DNA of 64,000 bases from Streptomyces sp. NBC_01571 (GTDB taxonomy: Bacteria; Actinomycetota; Actinomycetes; Streptomycetales; Streptomycetaceae): NCBI RefSeq assembly GCF_026339875.1, contig NZ_JAPEPZ010000001.1, forward strand, positions 4,836,001-4,900,000, in the 5' to 3' direction. The notes under the pieces were generated by a model that did not search any database, was not told where the DNA came from, and worked only from the letters and a program-made list of their open reading frames with translations. Shown here in pieces: positions 7,714-16,553 of this stretch. Within the stretch, counting starts at the first letter, position 1. The number at the start of each line of letters is the position of its first letter. A program made the position numbers and the translations under genes.

Positions 7714-8444
7714 ACCACCCATGCGGGATCCCGTCGTTCGAGGAAGGCCGTCATCCCCTCGCGGGCCTGTACGGAGGAGAACAGCTCGGCCGAGAGCGCC
7801 GTCAGGGCGACCGCGTCCTGGTCGAAGGCCTCCAGCACCTTAGCCGTGAGCAGCCGTTTCGTCTCGGCGAGGCCCTGCGGGGAGGCCCGGCGCAGGCCGT
7901 CCAGGACGGGGGCCAGAGTCACGTCGACGTCGTCGCCCGTCGCGGTCAGCAGTCCCGTCCGCACGGCCTCCGCCGCGTCGAAGCGTTCACCGGTGAGGTA
8001 GTACCGGGCGAGGGCGCGCGGGTCCGTGCGGGGCAGCAGGGGGAGGGAGATGACGGCGGGCGCGACGCCGATGCGGACCTCCGTGAAGGCGAACGTGGCC
8101 ACGGCGGAGGAGACGGCGATGTCGCAGGCGCCCAGCAGACCGAGGCCGCCCGCCCGGACGTGCCCGGTCACCCGGGCCACCACCGGTTTGGGCAGCTCGA
8201 CGATCTGCCGCAGCAGACCGACGAGCGCGTCCGGGTGCGGCGGGTCGCGCAGGTCCGCGCCCGCGGAGAACGTGTTGCCGGTGTGCGCGAGGACGACCGC
8301 GCGGACGCCGTCGTCCTCGCCGCACCGCGTGAGCCCCTGGGCCAGTTCGCCCACGAGCGCGGACGACAGTGCGTTGCGGTTGGCGGGCGAGTCGAGGGTG
8401 AGGGTGGCGACGGCGCGGTCGTGGTCCGCGCGCACGACGGTCAT
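7710..8444 (-). CDS. Enoyl-CoA hydratase/isomerase (crotonase) family protein
   Basis: The 244-residue crotonase-fold protein has the oxyanion-hole segments FSAGADLRDP (about residues 58-67) and GHVRAGGLGLLGACDIAVSS (about 93-112), then TEVRIGVAPAVIS. It lacks the PGAGGTQ segment of classical enoyl-CoA hydratase and resembles the 3-methylglutaconyl or isohexenylglutaconyl hydratase branch (LiuC/AtuE). This suits a pathway that carboxylates an enoyl-CoA and then hydrates it. Start ATG 8444 overlaps the ligase stop by 4 bp (ATGA), indicating translational coupling. Confidence 0.88.
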   Translation of the reverse strand: MTVVRADHDRAVATLTLDSPANRNALSSALVGELAQGLTRCGEDDGVRAVVLAHTGNTFSAGADLRDPPHPDALVGLLRQIVELPKPVVARVTGHVRAGGLGLLGACDIAVSSAVATFAFTEVRIGVAPAVISLPLLPRTDPRALARYYLTGERFDAAEAVRTGLLTATGDDVDVTLAPVLDGLRRASPQGLAETKRLLTAKVLEAFDQDAVALTALSAELFSSVQAREGMTAFLERRDPAWVV

Positions 8445-10006
8445 GACCGGCCCCGCAGTTCCCGCCGCAGGATCTTTCCGGAGGCCGCCCGCGGTACCTC
8501 CTCGACGAAGGTGACGCCCCGCACCCGTTTGTACGGGGCGACGCGCTCGGCGACGTACATCATGACCTCGCCCGCGGACAGTTCGGCGGCGGACCGCTGA
8601 CGCACCACGTGGGCGTGCGGGACCTCGTTGTTGTCCTCGTTGTAGACCCCGACGACGGCGGCGTCCGCGATGCCCGGGTGCGTCAGCAGGAGTGCCTCCA
8701 GTTCGGCCGGCGCGACCTGGAAGCCCTTGTACTTGATGAGTTCCTTGACCCGGTCGACGACGAACAGCCAGCCGTCCGCGTCCACGTACCCGACGTCTCC
8801 GGTGTGCAGCCAGCCGTCCGGTTCGATCATCTCGGCGGTGGCGTCGGGACGCCCCAGGTAGCCCTTCATCACCTGGGGGCCGCGGATGACGATCTCCCCG
8901 GCCTCGCCGACGCCCAGCTCCTGGTCCGGGTCGTCGAGGGAGACGATCCGCATCTCGGTGCCCGCGATGAGCCTGCCCACCGTCCCCGGGGGCGCGTCGG
9001 CGGCGTCCAGCGGTACCAGGTGCGTACAGGGGGAGAGTTCCGTCATGCCGTAGCCCTGGCCGATGGGCGGGAGGCCGAGCCGCTCGGCGCAGGCCGCGGC
9101 GAGCCGGGCGTCCAGGGGCGCGGCGGAGGAGATGACGTACTTCAGGGACGACAGGTCGTAGCCCTCGACGGCCGGGTGCTTGGCGAGCGCGAGCACGATC
9201 GGCGGAGCCACGAACAGGCCCGTGATGCGGTGCCGCTCGATGGCCGTGAGGAAGGTGTCGAGGTCGAAGCGGGGCAGCACGACGACGGTGGCGCCTTGGC
9301 GCAGGGGCGCGTTCATCAGGGCCGTCAGCCCGTAGATGTGGAAGAAGGGCAGCACCGCGAGGATGCGCTCCCCCTCGTCCATCGGCACCGAGCGCGCCAG
9401 CTGCGCCAGGTTGGTGGCGATGGACCGGTGGGTGAGCATCACGCCCTTGGGGACGCCGGTGGTCCCGGAGGAGTACGGGAGGGCCGCGACGTCCGTCACG
9501 GGGTCGATGTCGATCCGGGGCTCGGGTGCGGTCGAGCCGAGCAGGTCGATCAGCGACCTGTGCCCCGGCGCGCTGTCGCAGACGAATATCTCCCTTACCC
9601 CGCCCGCCAGTTGTGCGGCCCGCCGGGCCGTCTCCAGAAGAGGTGAGACGGTCACGATCCAGCGCGTGGCGCTGTCCCGCAGCTGTTTGGCGAACTCCTC
9701 GGCCGTGGCGAGCGGGTGCACGGTCGTGACCGACGCCCCCGCGCGGGTGGCGCCGTAGAACACCGTCGGGAACGCGATGGTGTTCGGGCTGTGCAGGGCG
9801 AGCACGTCGCCCTTGCGGAGGCCCGCGTCGGCGAACGCGGCGGCCAGCCGGCGGTGGAACCCGTCGAGTTGGCCGTAGGTGAGCGTGGTGCCGTCGACGC
9901 CGTCCACCAGCGCGGGCGTGTCTCCGCGCTCGGCGGCCCGGCCGAGGACGGCCTCGTGGATGGGTTCCTCGACGGCCGGGACATCGGCGTACTCACTGCG
10001 GAACAC
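8441..10006 (-). CDS. Acyl/aryl-CoA ligase, 4-coumarate (cinnamate):CoA ligase type
   Basis: The 521-residue ANL adenylate-forming enzyme has the phosphate loop LPYSSGTTGVPKGV (about residues 176-189), YGMTELSP, GWLHTGDVGYVDADGWLFVVDR and the C-terminal catalytic lysine in RAASGKILRREL. The sequence closely follows what I remember of the characterised S. coelicolor cinnamate:CoA ligase (SCO4383), so cinnamate, 4-coumarate or a related acid is the likely substrate. In this operon it would activate the acid before dehydrogenation, carboxylation and hydration. GTG 10006 is chosen because AGGAGG lies directly upstream; the frame extends 20 codons further without a ribosome site. Confidence 0.9.
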   Translation of the reverse strand: MFRSEYADVPAVEEPIHEAVLGRAAERGDTPALVDGVDGTTLTYGQLDGFHRRLAAAFADAGLRKGDVLALHSPNTIAFPTVFYGATRAGASVTTVHPLATAEEFAKQLRDSATRWIVTVSPLLETARRAAQLAGGVREIFVCDSAPGHRSLIDLLGSTAPEPRIDIDPVTDVAALPYSSGTTGVPKGVMLTHRSIATNLAQLARSVPMDEGERILAVLPFFHIYGLTALMNAPLRQGATVVVLPRFDLDTFLTAIERHRITGLFVAPPIVLALAKHPAVEGYDLSSLKYVISSAAPLDARLAAACAERLGLPPIGQGYGMTELSPCTHLVPLDAADAPPGTVGRLIAGTEMRIVSLDDPDQELGVGEAGEIVIRGPQVMKGYLGRPDATAEMIEPDGWLHTGDVGYVDADGWLFVVDRVKELIKYKGFQVAPAELEALLLTHPGIADAAVVGVYNEDNNEVPHAHVVRQRSAAELSAGEVMMYVAERVAPYKRVRGVTFVEEVPRAASGKILRRELRGRS

Positions 10007-10150
10007 GGGTCCTCCTGGAGCGGCTCGCTGGGTAGGACTGGCCGGTGGGTTCTTCGGTGCGAGCACCCACCGGTGGCGCCCCCGGGGGGCGGCCGACCGG
10101 TGGGCTTCTTCGTCGGTACGGCCGGCCGTCGGGCGTCTTCGGCGCGCCCC

Positions 10151-11311
10151 TCAGTACGACTTGGGCAGGCCCAGGGTCTGGTGGGAGACGTAGTTGAGGA
10201 TCATCTCCCTGCTGACCGGGGCGATACGGGCCACCCGTGAGGCCGTGATCAACGAGGCGAGCCCGAACTCGCGGGTGAGTCCGTTGCCGCCGAGGGTGTG
10301 CACGGCCTGGTCGACCGCCTTCACACAGGCCTCACCGGCGGCGTACTTGGCCATGTTGGCGGCCTCCCCGGCGGCGACGTCGTCCCCGGAGTCGTACAGG
10401 AAGGCCGCCTTCTGCATCATCAGGCGGGCGAGTTCGAGTTCTATGTGGGCCTGTGCGAGCGGGTGGGCGACGGCCTGGTGGGCGCCGATGGGGGCCTTCC
10501 AGACGGTGCGTTCACGGGCGTACTCGACGGCCCGGGAGAGCGCGAAACGGCCCATGCCGATCGCGAACGCGGCCGTCATCACCCGCTCCGGGTTGAGTCC
10601 GGCGAAGAGCTGGAGCAGACCCGCGTCCTCGTCGCCGACGAGCGCCTCGGCGGGCAGCCGCACGTCGTCGAGGGTCAGCTCGAACTGCTTCTCCGCGCTC
10701 TGGAGTTCCATGTCGATCTGCCGTCGGCCGAAGCCGTCCGCGTCGCGCGGGACGATGAACAGGCAGGGCTTGAGGCTGCCGGTGCGGGCGTCCTCCGTAC
10801 GGCCGACGACGAGGGTGGCGTCGGCGATGTCGACGCCGGAGATGAACACCTTGCGGCCGCTCAGCACCCAGTCCGCGCCGTCCCGGCGGGCCGTGGTGGT
10901 GATCCGGTGCGAGTTGGAGCCGGCGTCGGGTTCGGTGATGCCGAAGGCCATGGTGCGGGAGCCGTCGGCGAGGCCGGGCAGCCAGGCGCGCTTCTGCTCC
11001 TCGGTGCCGAAGCGGGCGATGACGGTCCCGCAGATCGCGGGGGACACGACCATCATCAGCAACGGACAGCCCGCGGCGCCCAACTCCTCAAGGACGAGGG
11101 AGAGTTCGGCGATGCCGCCGCCACCGCCGCCGTACGCCTCCGGCAGGTTCACGCCCAGGTAGCCGAGTTTGCCCGCCTCGGACCACAGCTCGGTGGGATG
11201 GCGGTCCTCGCGGATGGCGCTCGTGAGGTAGTCGCGGCCGTAGCGCCTGCCGAGGGCGGCGACGGCGGCGCGGAGTGCCTTGTGCTCTTCGGTCTCTGTT
11301 GCGGGGCTCAT
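10151..11311 (-). CDS. Acyl-CoA dehydrogenase
   Basis: The 386-residue flavoprotein shows the acyl-CoA dehydrogenase pattern: an N-terminal helical domain, FGITEPDAGSNSHRITTTARR for FAD and substrate, GRKVFISGVDIAD, and the C-terminal VHTLGGNGLTREFGLASLI segment with the candidate catalytic glutamate in TREFG. It would introduce the double bond that the biotin carboxylase then needs, like AtuD or LiuA. AGGAGG lies five bases before ATG 11311. About 144 bp separate it from the downstream ligase; that gap contains imperfect ccggtggg repeats but no gene. Confidence 0.9.
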   Translation of the reverse strand: MSPATETEEHKALRAAVAALGRRYGRDYLTSAIREDRHPTELWSEAGKLGYLGVNLPEAYGGGGGGIAELSLVLEELGAAGCPLLMMVVSPAICGTVIARFGTEEQKRAWLPGLADGSRTMAFGITEPDAGSNSHRITTTARRDGADWVLSGRKVFISGVDIADATLVVGRTEDARTGSLKPCLFIVPRDADGFGRRQIDMELQSAEKQFELTLDDVRLPAEALVGDEDAGLLQLFAGLNPERVMTAAFAIGMGRFALSRAVEYARERTVWKAPIGAHQAVAHPLAQAHIELELARLMMQKAAFLYDSGDDVAAGEAANMAKYAAGEACVKAVDQAVHTLGGNGLTREFGLASLITASRVARIAPVSREMILNYVSHQTLGLPKSY

Positions 11312-11374
11312 CGGGCCTCCTGAGTACGGAAGGTGCGGGTCGGTCGTGGCGGAGCGCGCGGTCGCCCGCGGCCC

Positions 11375-13225
11375 TCATCCGGGCGCGTCGTCGTCCACGA
11401 CCGCCAGCAGGGCCCCCATCTCCACCTGCTGGCCGGGGACCACGTGCAGGGCGGTGAGGGTGCCGTCGGCGGGGGCGGAGATCCTGTGCTCCATCTTCAT
11501 CGCCTCCAGCCACAGCAGGGGCCGGCCGGCCTCCACCCGGACTCCTTCGGCGAGGCCCTCGGCCACCCGGACCACGGTGCCGGGCATCGGTGCGAGCAGG
11601 GAACCGGGGGCGTGGTCGGTCGTGGGTTCGGGGAAGCGGGGCAGCGCGGTGAGGGCGGTGGCGTTCACGTACACCTGGTCGCCGTGGCGTGCCACCCGGA
11701 ACCGCTCCCGCACACCGTCCACTTCGAGGACGACGAGGCCGGGGTCGGCGCGCACCACACGCACCCCGTCGGCGGCCAGGCCCTCCCGGGTGTGCCGGTA
11801 GCGGACCTCGTGCTCCTCCCCTCCCATGAGATACCGCCTGACCTGCGGCTGGGAGGGCAGATTGCGCCAGCCGCCGAACCGGGAACGGCCGTGCGCGTCG
11901 GCGAGGGCGGCGGCCAGCGGCGCGTACGGGTCCGCGGCGGGCGTCGTGAGGGCGGCGAGGTGACGGTCGTAGAAGCCGGTGTCCATGCGGCCCCCGGCGA
12001 ACTCCGGGTGCCGCAGGGACCGTACGAGCAGATCCCTGTTGGTGACCGGGCCGTGGATGTCCGCCCGCTCGAGAGCGCCCGACAGGGTGCGCAGGGCCTG
12101 CGCGCGTGTGGGGGCGTGGGCGACGGCCTTGGCGAGCATCGGGTCGTAGTGCACGCCGATCCGGTCGCCGTCGCCGTAGCCGGTGTCCAGGCGGACACCG
12201 TCCGGGACGGCGAGGCGGTGCAGGGTGCCGGTCTGCGGGGCCCAGGCGGCTGCCGGGTCCTCCGCGTACAGACGGGCCTCGACCGCGTGCCCGCGCGCGG
12301 GGGGCGGCGCGTCGTCGAGCGCGGCGCCCTCGGCGACCTGGATCTGCAGCGCGACGAGGTCGATCCCGAACACCGCCTCGGTGACGGGGTGTTCGACCTG
12401 GAGGCGGGTGTTCATCTCCAGGAAGTGGGCGGTGCCGTCCGCGATCAGGAACTCGACCGTCCCGGCGCCCACGTAGTCGACGGCGCGGGCGGCGCGCACG
12501 GACAGGTCGTACAGGGTGTCGGTGAGCGGCTGCCCGAGCCCGGGGGCCGGGGCCTCCTCGATCACCTTCTGATGGCGCCGCTGGAGCGAGCAGTCGCGCG
12601 TGCCGAGCGCCCAGACCGTGCCGTGCGTGTCGGCGAGGATCTGCACCTCGACGTGCCGGCCGCCCTCCACGTACGGCTCGACGAAGACCTCGCCGTCGCC
12701 GAAGGCGCTGAGGGCCTCGGCCCGCGCCGCCTCCAGCTCCGTTTCCAGGGCGGCCAGTTCGCGCACGATCCGCATACCGCGCCCGCCACCGCCCGCGGCC
12801 GCCTTGACCAGCACCGGAAGGTCGTCCGCGGTGACCTCCACCAGCGGGGCGAGACCCATCAGCTTCTTGGCGCGGGTCTTGGACGCCATCGCCTCGATCG
12901 CCTCGGGTGGCGGCCCGATCCAGACCAGGCCCGCGTCGAGGACGGCCCGCGCGAAGTCCGCGTTCTCGGAGAGGAAGCCGTACCCGGGGTGCACGGCGTC
13001 CGCACCGGCGCTCAGCGCCGCTTTCACGACCAGGTCGCCGCGGAGGTACGTCTGCGCGGGGGTCGCGCCCGGCAGCCGCACGGCCGCGTCGGCCTCCCGC
13101 ACGTGCAGGGCGTTCTCGTCGGCGTCCGAGTGCACGGCGACGGTCCGGATCCCGGCCTCCCGGCAGGTGCGGAAGACACGGCAGGCGATCTCGCCCCGGT
13201 TGGCCACGAGTATGGAACTGATCAT
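11375..13225 (-). CDS. Acyl-CoA carboxylase alpha subunit (biotin carboxylase + biotin carrier)
   Basis: The 616-residue protein starts MISSILVANRGEIACRVFRT (biotin carboxylase N-domain) and continues with VKAAAGGGGRGMRIV (ATP-grasp glycine loop), CSLQRRHQKVIEEAPAP and EMNTRLQVEHPVTE. It ends in a biotinyl domain whose LEAMKMEH motif places the biotinylated lysine at about 577. It would carboxylate biotin with ATP and bicarbonate for the adjacent transferase. Between the lysines equivalent to E. coli AccC Lys116 and Lys159 there are 25 residues instead of 43. ATG 13225 is the start; the gene begins 11 bp after the carboxyltransferase stop. Confidence 0.92.
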   Translation of the reverse strand: MISSILVANRGEIACRVFRTCREAGIRTVAVHSDADENALHVREADAAVRLPGATPAQTYLRGDLVVKAALSAGADAVHPGYGFLSENADFARAVLDAGLVWIGPPPEAIEAMASKTRAKKLMGLAPLVEVTADDLPVLVKAAAGGGGRGMRIVRELAALETELEAARAEALSAFGDGEVFVEPYVEGGRHVEVQILADTHGTVWALGTRDCSLQRRHQKVIEEAPAPGLGQPLTDTLYDLSVRAARAVDYVGAGTVEFLIADGTAHFLEMNTRLQVEHPVTEAVFGIDLVALQIQVAEGAALDDAPPPARGHAVEARLYAEDPAAAWAPQTGTLHRLAVPDGVRLDTGYGDGDRIGVHYDPMLAKAVAHAPTRAQALRTLSGALERADIHGPVTNRDLLVRSLRHPEFAGGRMDTGFYDRHLAALTTPAADPYAPLAAALADAHGRSRFGGWRNLPSQPQVRRYLMGGEEHEVRYRHTREGLAADGVRVVRADPGLVVLEVDGVRERFRVARHGDQVYVNATALTALPRFPEPTTDHAPGSLLAPMPGTVVRVAEGLAEGVRVEAGRPLLWLEAMKMEHRISAPADGTLTALHVVPGQQVEMGALLAVVDDDAPG

Positions 13226-13236
13226 GGGGAGGGACC

Positions 13237-14844
13237 TCACATCCGGAAGACGCCGAAGCCGCCGCGTGCGCCCTCGTAGGGCGCGGTGTGGATCGCGGAC
13301 AGGCACATGCCGAGGACGGTGCGGGTGTCACGGGGGTCGATCACCCCGTCGTCGTACAGCCGCCCGGACAGGAACATGGGCAGGGACTCCGACTCGATCT
13401 GCTGCTCCACCATGGCGCGCAGGGCGGCGTCGGCCTCGTCGTCGTACGGGCGGCCCTTGGCCGCCGCGGACTGCCGGGCGACGATGGAGAGGACGCCGGC
13501 GAGCTGCTGGGGGCCCATGACGGCGGACTTGGCGCTGGGCCAGGCGAACAGGAAGCGCGGCTCGTAGGCGCGTCCGCACATGCCGTAGTGGCCGGCTCCG
13601 TAGGAGGCGCCCATCAGGACGGACAGGTGCGGGACACGGCTGTTGCTCACCGCGTTGATCATCATCGCGCCGTGCTTGATGATGCCGCCCTGCTCGTACT
13701 CCCTGCCGACCATGTAGCCGGTGGTGTTGTGCAGGAAGAGGAGCGGGATGTCGCGCTGGTTGGCGAGCTGGATGAACTGGGCGGCCTTCTGCGACTCTGC
13801 GCTGAAGAGCACCCCCTGGGCATTGGCCAGCACCCCGACCGGGTAGCCGTGCAGCGTCGCCCAGCCCGTCGTGAGGCTGGTCCCGTAGAGGGGCTTGAAC
13901 TCGTCGAAGTCCGAGCCGTCGACGATCCGGGCGATGACCTCGCGGGGGTCGAAGGGGTGCTTGAGGTCGCCGGGCACGATCCCCAGCAGCTCCTCCTCGT
14001 CGTACTTGGGCGGGTCCGCCGGTCCCGGGTCCGGGTAGGCCTTGCGGTGGTTGAGCCGGGCGACGACGCGCCGGGCCTGCCTGAGGGCGTCGCGTTCGTC
14101 GACGGCGAAGTGGTCCGCGAGGCCGGACACACGCGCGTGCATCTCGGCGCCGCCGAGGGACTCGTCGTCGCTCTCCTCGCCGGTGGCCATCCTCACCAGC
14201 GGCGGACCGCCCAGGAAGACCTTCGCCCGCTCCTTGACCATGATCACGTGGTCGGACATGCCGGGGACGTACGCGCCGCCGGCGGTGGAGTTCCCGAAGA
14301 CCACGGCCACGGTCGGGATGCCCGCCGCCGACAGCCGGGTCAGGTCGCGGAAGATCGCGCCCCCGGGGATGAAGATCTCCTTCTGGGACGGCAGGTCGGC
14401 GCCGCCCGACTCGACGAGGCTGATGCAGGGCAGCCGGTTGGCGAGGGCGATGTCATTGGCCCGCAGCGCCTTCTTCAGGCTCCAGGGATTGCTGGCACCG
14501 CCGCGTACCGTCGGGTCGTTGGCGGTGATCAGGCACTCCACGCCCTCGACGACCCCGATCCCGGTGACGAGCGAGGCCCCCACCGTGTACGCGGGGGCGT
14601 CGCTCCCCCAGGCCGCCAGCGGCGACAGCTCCAGGAACGGTGTGTCGGGGTCGAGCAGCAGCTCGATGCGTTCGCGGGCGAGCAGTTTGCCGCGCTCCCG
14701 GTGCCGGGCGACGTACTTCTCGCCGCCGCCCGCGAGCGCCTTGGCGTGCTCGGCGTCCAGCGCGGCGAGCTTGGCGAGCATGACCTCGCGGTTGGCGGTG
14801 TGTTCGGGGCTGCGGGCGTCCAGGGCGGACGCGAGGACGGTCAC
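13237..14844 (-). CDS. Acyl-CoA carboxylase beta subunit (carboxyltransferase)
   Basis: The 535-residue protein has both crotonase-like carboxyltransferase halves: an N-terminal part with GGASNPWSLKK, SLVESGGADLPSQKEIFIPGG and NSTAGGAYVPGMSD, and a C-terminal part with NAQGVLFSAESQKAAQFIQL, FLHNTTGYMVGREYEQGGII and MGASYGAGHYGMCGRAYEPR. This resembles the methylcrotonyl/geranyl-CoA carboxylase beta branch (LiuB/AtuC) more than the propionyl-CoA type, which is a reading by eye. GTG 14844 overlaps the DUF1446 stop as GTGA and has GGAG upstream. Together with the alpha subunit it forms the carboxylase of this operon. Confidence 0.92.
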   Translation of the reverse strand: MTVLASALDARSPEHTANREVMLAKLAALDAEHAKALAGGGEKYVARHRERGKLLARERIELLLDPDTPFLELSPLAAWGSDAPAYTVGASLVTGIGVVEGVECLITANDPTVRGGASNPWSLKKALRANDIALANRLPCISLVESGGADLPSQKEIFIPGGAIFRDLTRLSAAGIPTVAVVFGNSTAGGAYVPGMSDHVIMVKERAKVFLGGPPLVRMATGEESDDESLGGAEMHARVSGLADHFAVDERDALRQARRVVARLNHRKAYPDPGPADPPKYDEEELLGIVPGDLKHPFDPREVIARIVDGSDFDEFKPLYGTSLTTGWATLHGYPVGVLANAQGVLFSAESQKAAQFIQLANQRDIPLLFLHNTTGYMVGREYEQGGIIKHGAMMINAVSNSRVPHLSVLMGASYGAGHYGMCGRAYEPRFLFAWPSAKSAVMGPQQLAGVLSIVARQSAAAKGRPYDDEADAALRAMVEQQIESESLPMFLSGRLYDDGVIDPRDTRTVLGMCLSAIHTAPYEGARGGFGVFRM

Positions 14845-16553
14845 AGGAGTGCCTCCGGTATGTCCAGGTGGCGGGAGCGGAGCCATTCGCCGAGGCCCTT
14901 GGCCTGGGGGTCGAAGCGGTGCTGGGCGGCGACCCCCTCGCCGAGGATTCCCCCGACGACGAAGTTGAGGGCGCGGAGGTTGGGCAGCACATGGCGGACC
15001 ACGTCGAGATGACGGCTCTCCGGGATCAGACTCCGGAACCGGTCGGCCGTCAGCTCGTGGGCGAGCCAGCGCCAGGCGTCCTCCGTACGGACCCAGACGC
15101 CGACGTTGGCGTCGCCGCCCTTGTCCCCGCTGCGGGCGCCGGCCACCAGACCGAGGGGGGCGCGGCGCGTCGGCCCGGCGGGCGGCGGCTCGGGCAGGGC
15201 GGGCTGCGGCGCCGGTTCCAGAACCAGGGTGTCGCGGGCCGGGGCCACCGCGATCCGGCGCCCGTCCGGGAGGACCGCCACCTGCTCCACGGCGTCCTGG
15301 GGGACGCGGGAGTCCTCGAACACCCCGTACGGCGAGCCCTTTCCCGGGGGCGCCGACACATGGAAGCCCGGATAGCTCGCCAGGGCCAGTTCGACGGCCG
15401 CCCCGCCGAGCGTGCGGCCGACCGCGTCCTGGTCCGGGTCCCGTACGACGAGACGGAGCAGGGCGCTCGCGGTCTCCTCGGTGGGCGCGTCCGGCCGGTC
15501 GGTACGGGCCAGCTCCCAGCGGACCTCGGCCGGACGCGACTTGGCGGCGTCGAGCGCGGTCTCCATCTGGTCCCGTACGAGCGCGGCCTTCGCCTCGATG
15601 TCGAGCCCGGTCAGGACGAAGACGACCTCGTTGCGGTAGCCGCCGAGACGGTTGAGGCCGACCTTGAGGGTGGGCGGCGGTGCCTCGCCCCGGACCCCCG
15701 CGATCCGGACCCGGTCGGGACCCTCCTGGGTGAGCGACACCGAGTCGAGGCGGGCGGTGACGTCCGGGCCCGCGTACCGGGCGCCGGACGTCTCGTACAG
15801 GAGCTGCGCGGTGACCGTGCCGATGTCCACGACGCCGCCCGTGCCGTCGTGTTTGGTGATGACGCTCGTGCCGTCCTCGTGGAGTTCGGCGAGCGGAAAG
15901 CCGGGACGGCGCAGCCGCGGCGTGGGATGGTCGCCGAAGAAGGCGTAGTTGCCGCCGGTCGCCTGCGTGCCGCACTCCAGGACGTGCCCGGCGACGACGG
16001 CGCCCGCGAGCCGGTCGTACGCGTCCGGGGCCCAGCCGAAGTGGGCGACGGCCGGCCCGGTGACCAGTGCGGCGTCCGTGACCCGGCCGGTCACCACGAC
16101 GTCCGCGCCCTCGCGCAGACAGGCGGCGATCCCGGCGCCGCCGAGGTAGGCGTGCGCGGCGAGGCTGCCGGGGTGGCCGCGGGTGAGGTCGTCCCCCTCG
16201 ACGTGGGCGACGCGTACCGGGATGCCCAGCCGCTCGGCCAACTCCCGGACGGCGCCGGCGAGTCCGGCGGGGTTGAGGCCGCCCGCGTTCGCCACGACCC
16301 GGACGCCCCGCTCGTGCGCGAGGCCGAGGCACTCCTCCAGCTGCCGCAGGAAGGTGCGCGCGTAGCCGCCCGCCGGGTTCTTCAGACGGTCGCGGCCGAG
16401 GATGAGCATGGTCAGTTCGGCGAGGTAGTCGCCGGTGAGGACGTCCAGGGGCCCGCCGGTGAGCATCTCGCGCATCGCGTCGAAGCGGTCGCCGTAGAAG
16501 CCGGACGCGTTGCCTATGCGCAGGGGACGCGGGGAGGGGAGGGCGCGGCTCAC
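14841..16553 (-). CDS. DUF1446 / AtuA-family protein
   Basis: The 570-residue protein begins LRIGNASGFYGDRFDAMREM and carries LTGDYLAELTMLILGR, ANAGGLNPAGLA, VVTGRVTDAALV, ECGTQATGGNYAFF and a C-terminal GARSGDKGGDANVGVW segment, all hallmarks of DUF1446 (AtuA in acyclic terpene utilisation). AtuA is required for terpene growth in Pseudomonas, but its reaction is not established. The acyl-CoA carboxylase genes next to it fit the same kind of pathway. GTG 16553 overlaps the preceding stop as GTGA. Confidence 0.88.
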   Translation of the reverse strand: MSRALPSPRPLRIGNASGFYGDRFDAMREMLTGGPLDVLTGDYLAELTMLILGRDRLKNPAGGYARTFLRQLEECLGLAHERGVRVVANAGGLNPAGLAGAVRELAERLGIPVRVAHVEGDDLTRGHPGSLAAHAYLGGAGIAACLREGADVVVTGRVTDAALVTGPAVAHFGWAPDAYDRLAGAVVAGHVLECGTQATGGNYAFFGDHPTPRLRRPGFPLAELHEDGTSVITKHDGTGGVVDIGTVTAQLLYETSGARYAGPDVTARLDSVSLTQEGPDRVRIAGVRGEAPPPTLKVGLNRLGGYRNEVVFVLTGLDIEAKAALVRDQMETALDAAKSRPAEVRWELARTDRPDAPTEETASALLRLVVRDPDQDAVGRTLGGAAVELALASYPGFHVSAPPGKGSPYGVFEDSRVPQDAVEQVAVLPDGRRIAVAPARDTLVLEPAPQPALPEPPPAGPTRRAPLGLVAGARSGDKGGDANVGVWVRTEDAWRWLAHELTADRFRSLIPESRHLDVVRHVLPNLRALNFVVGGILGEGVAAQHRFDPQAKGLGEWLRSRHLDIPEALL

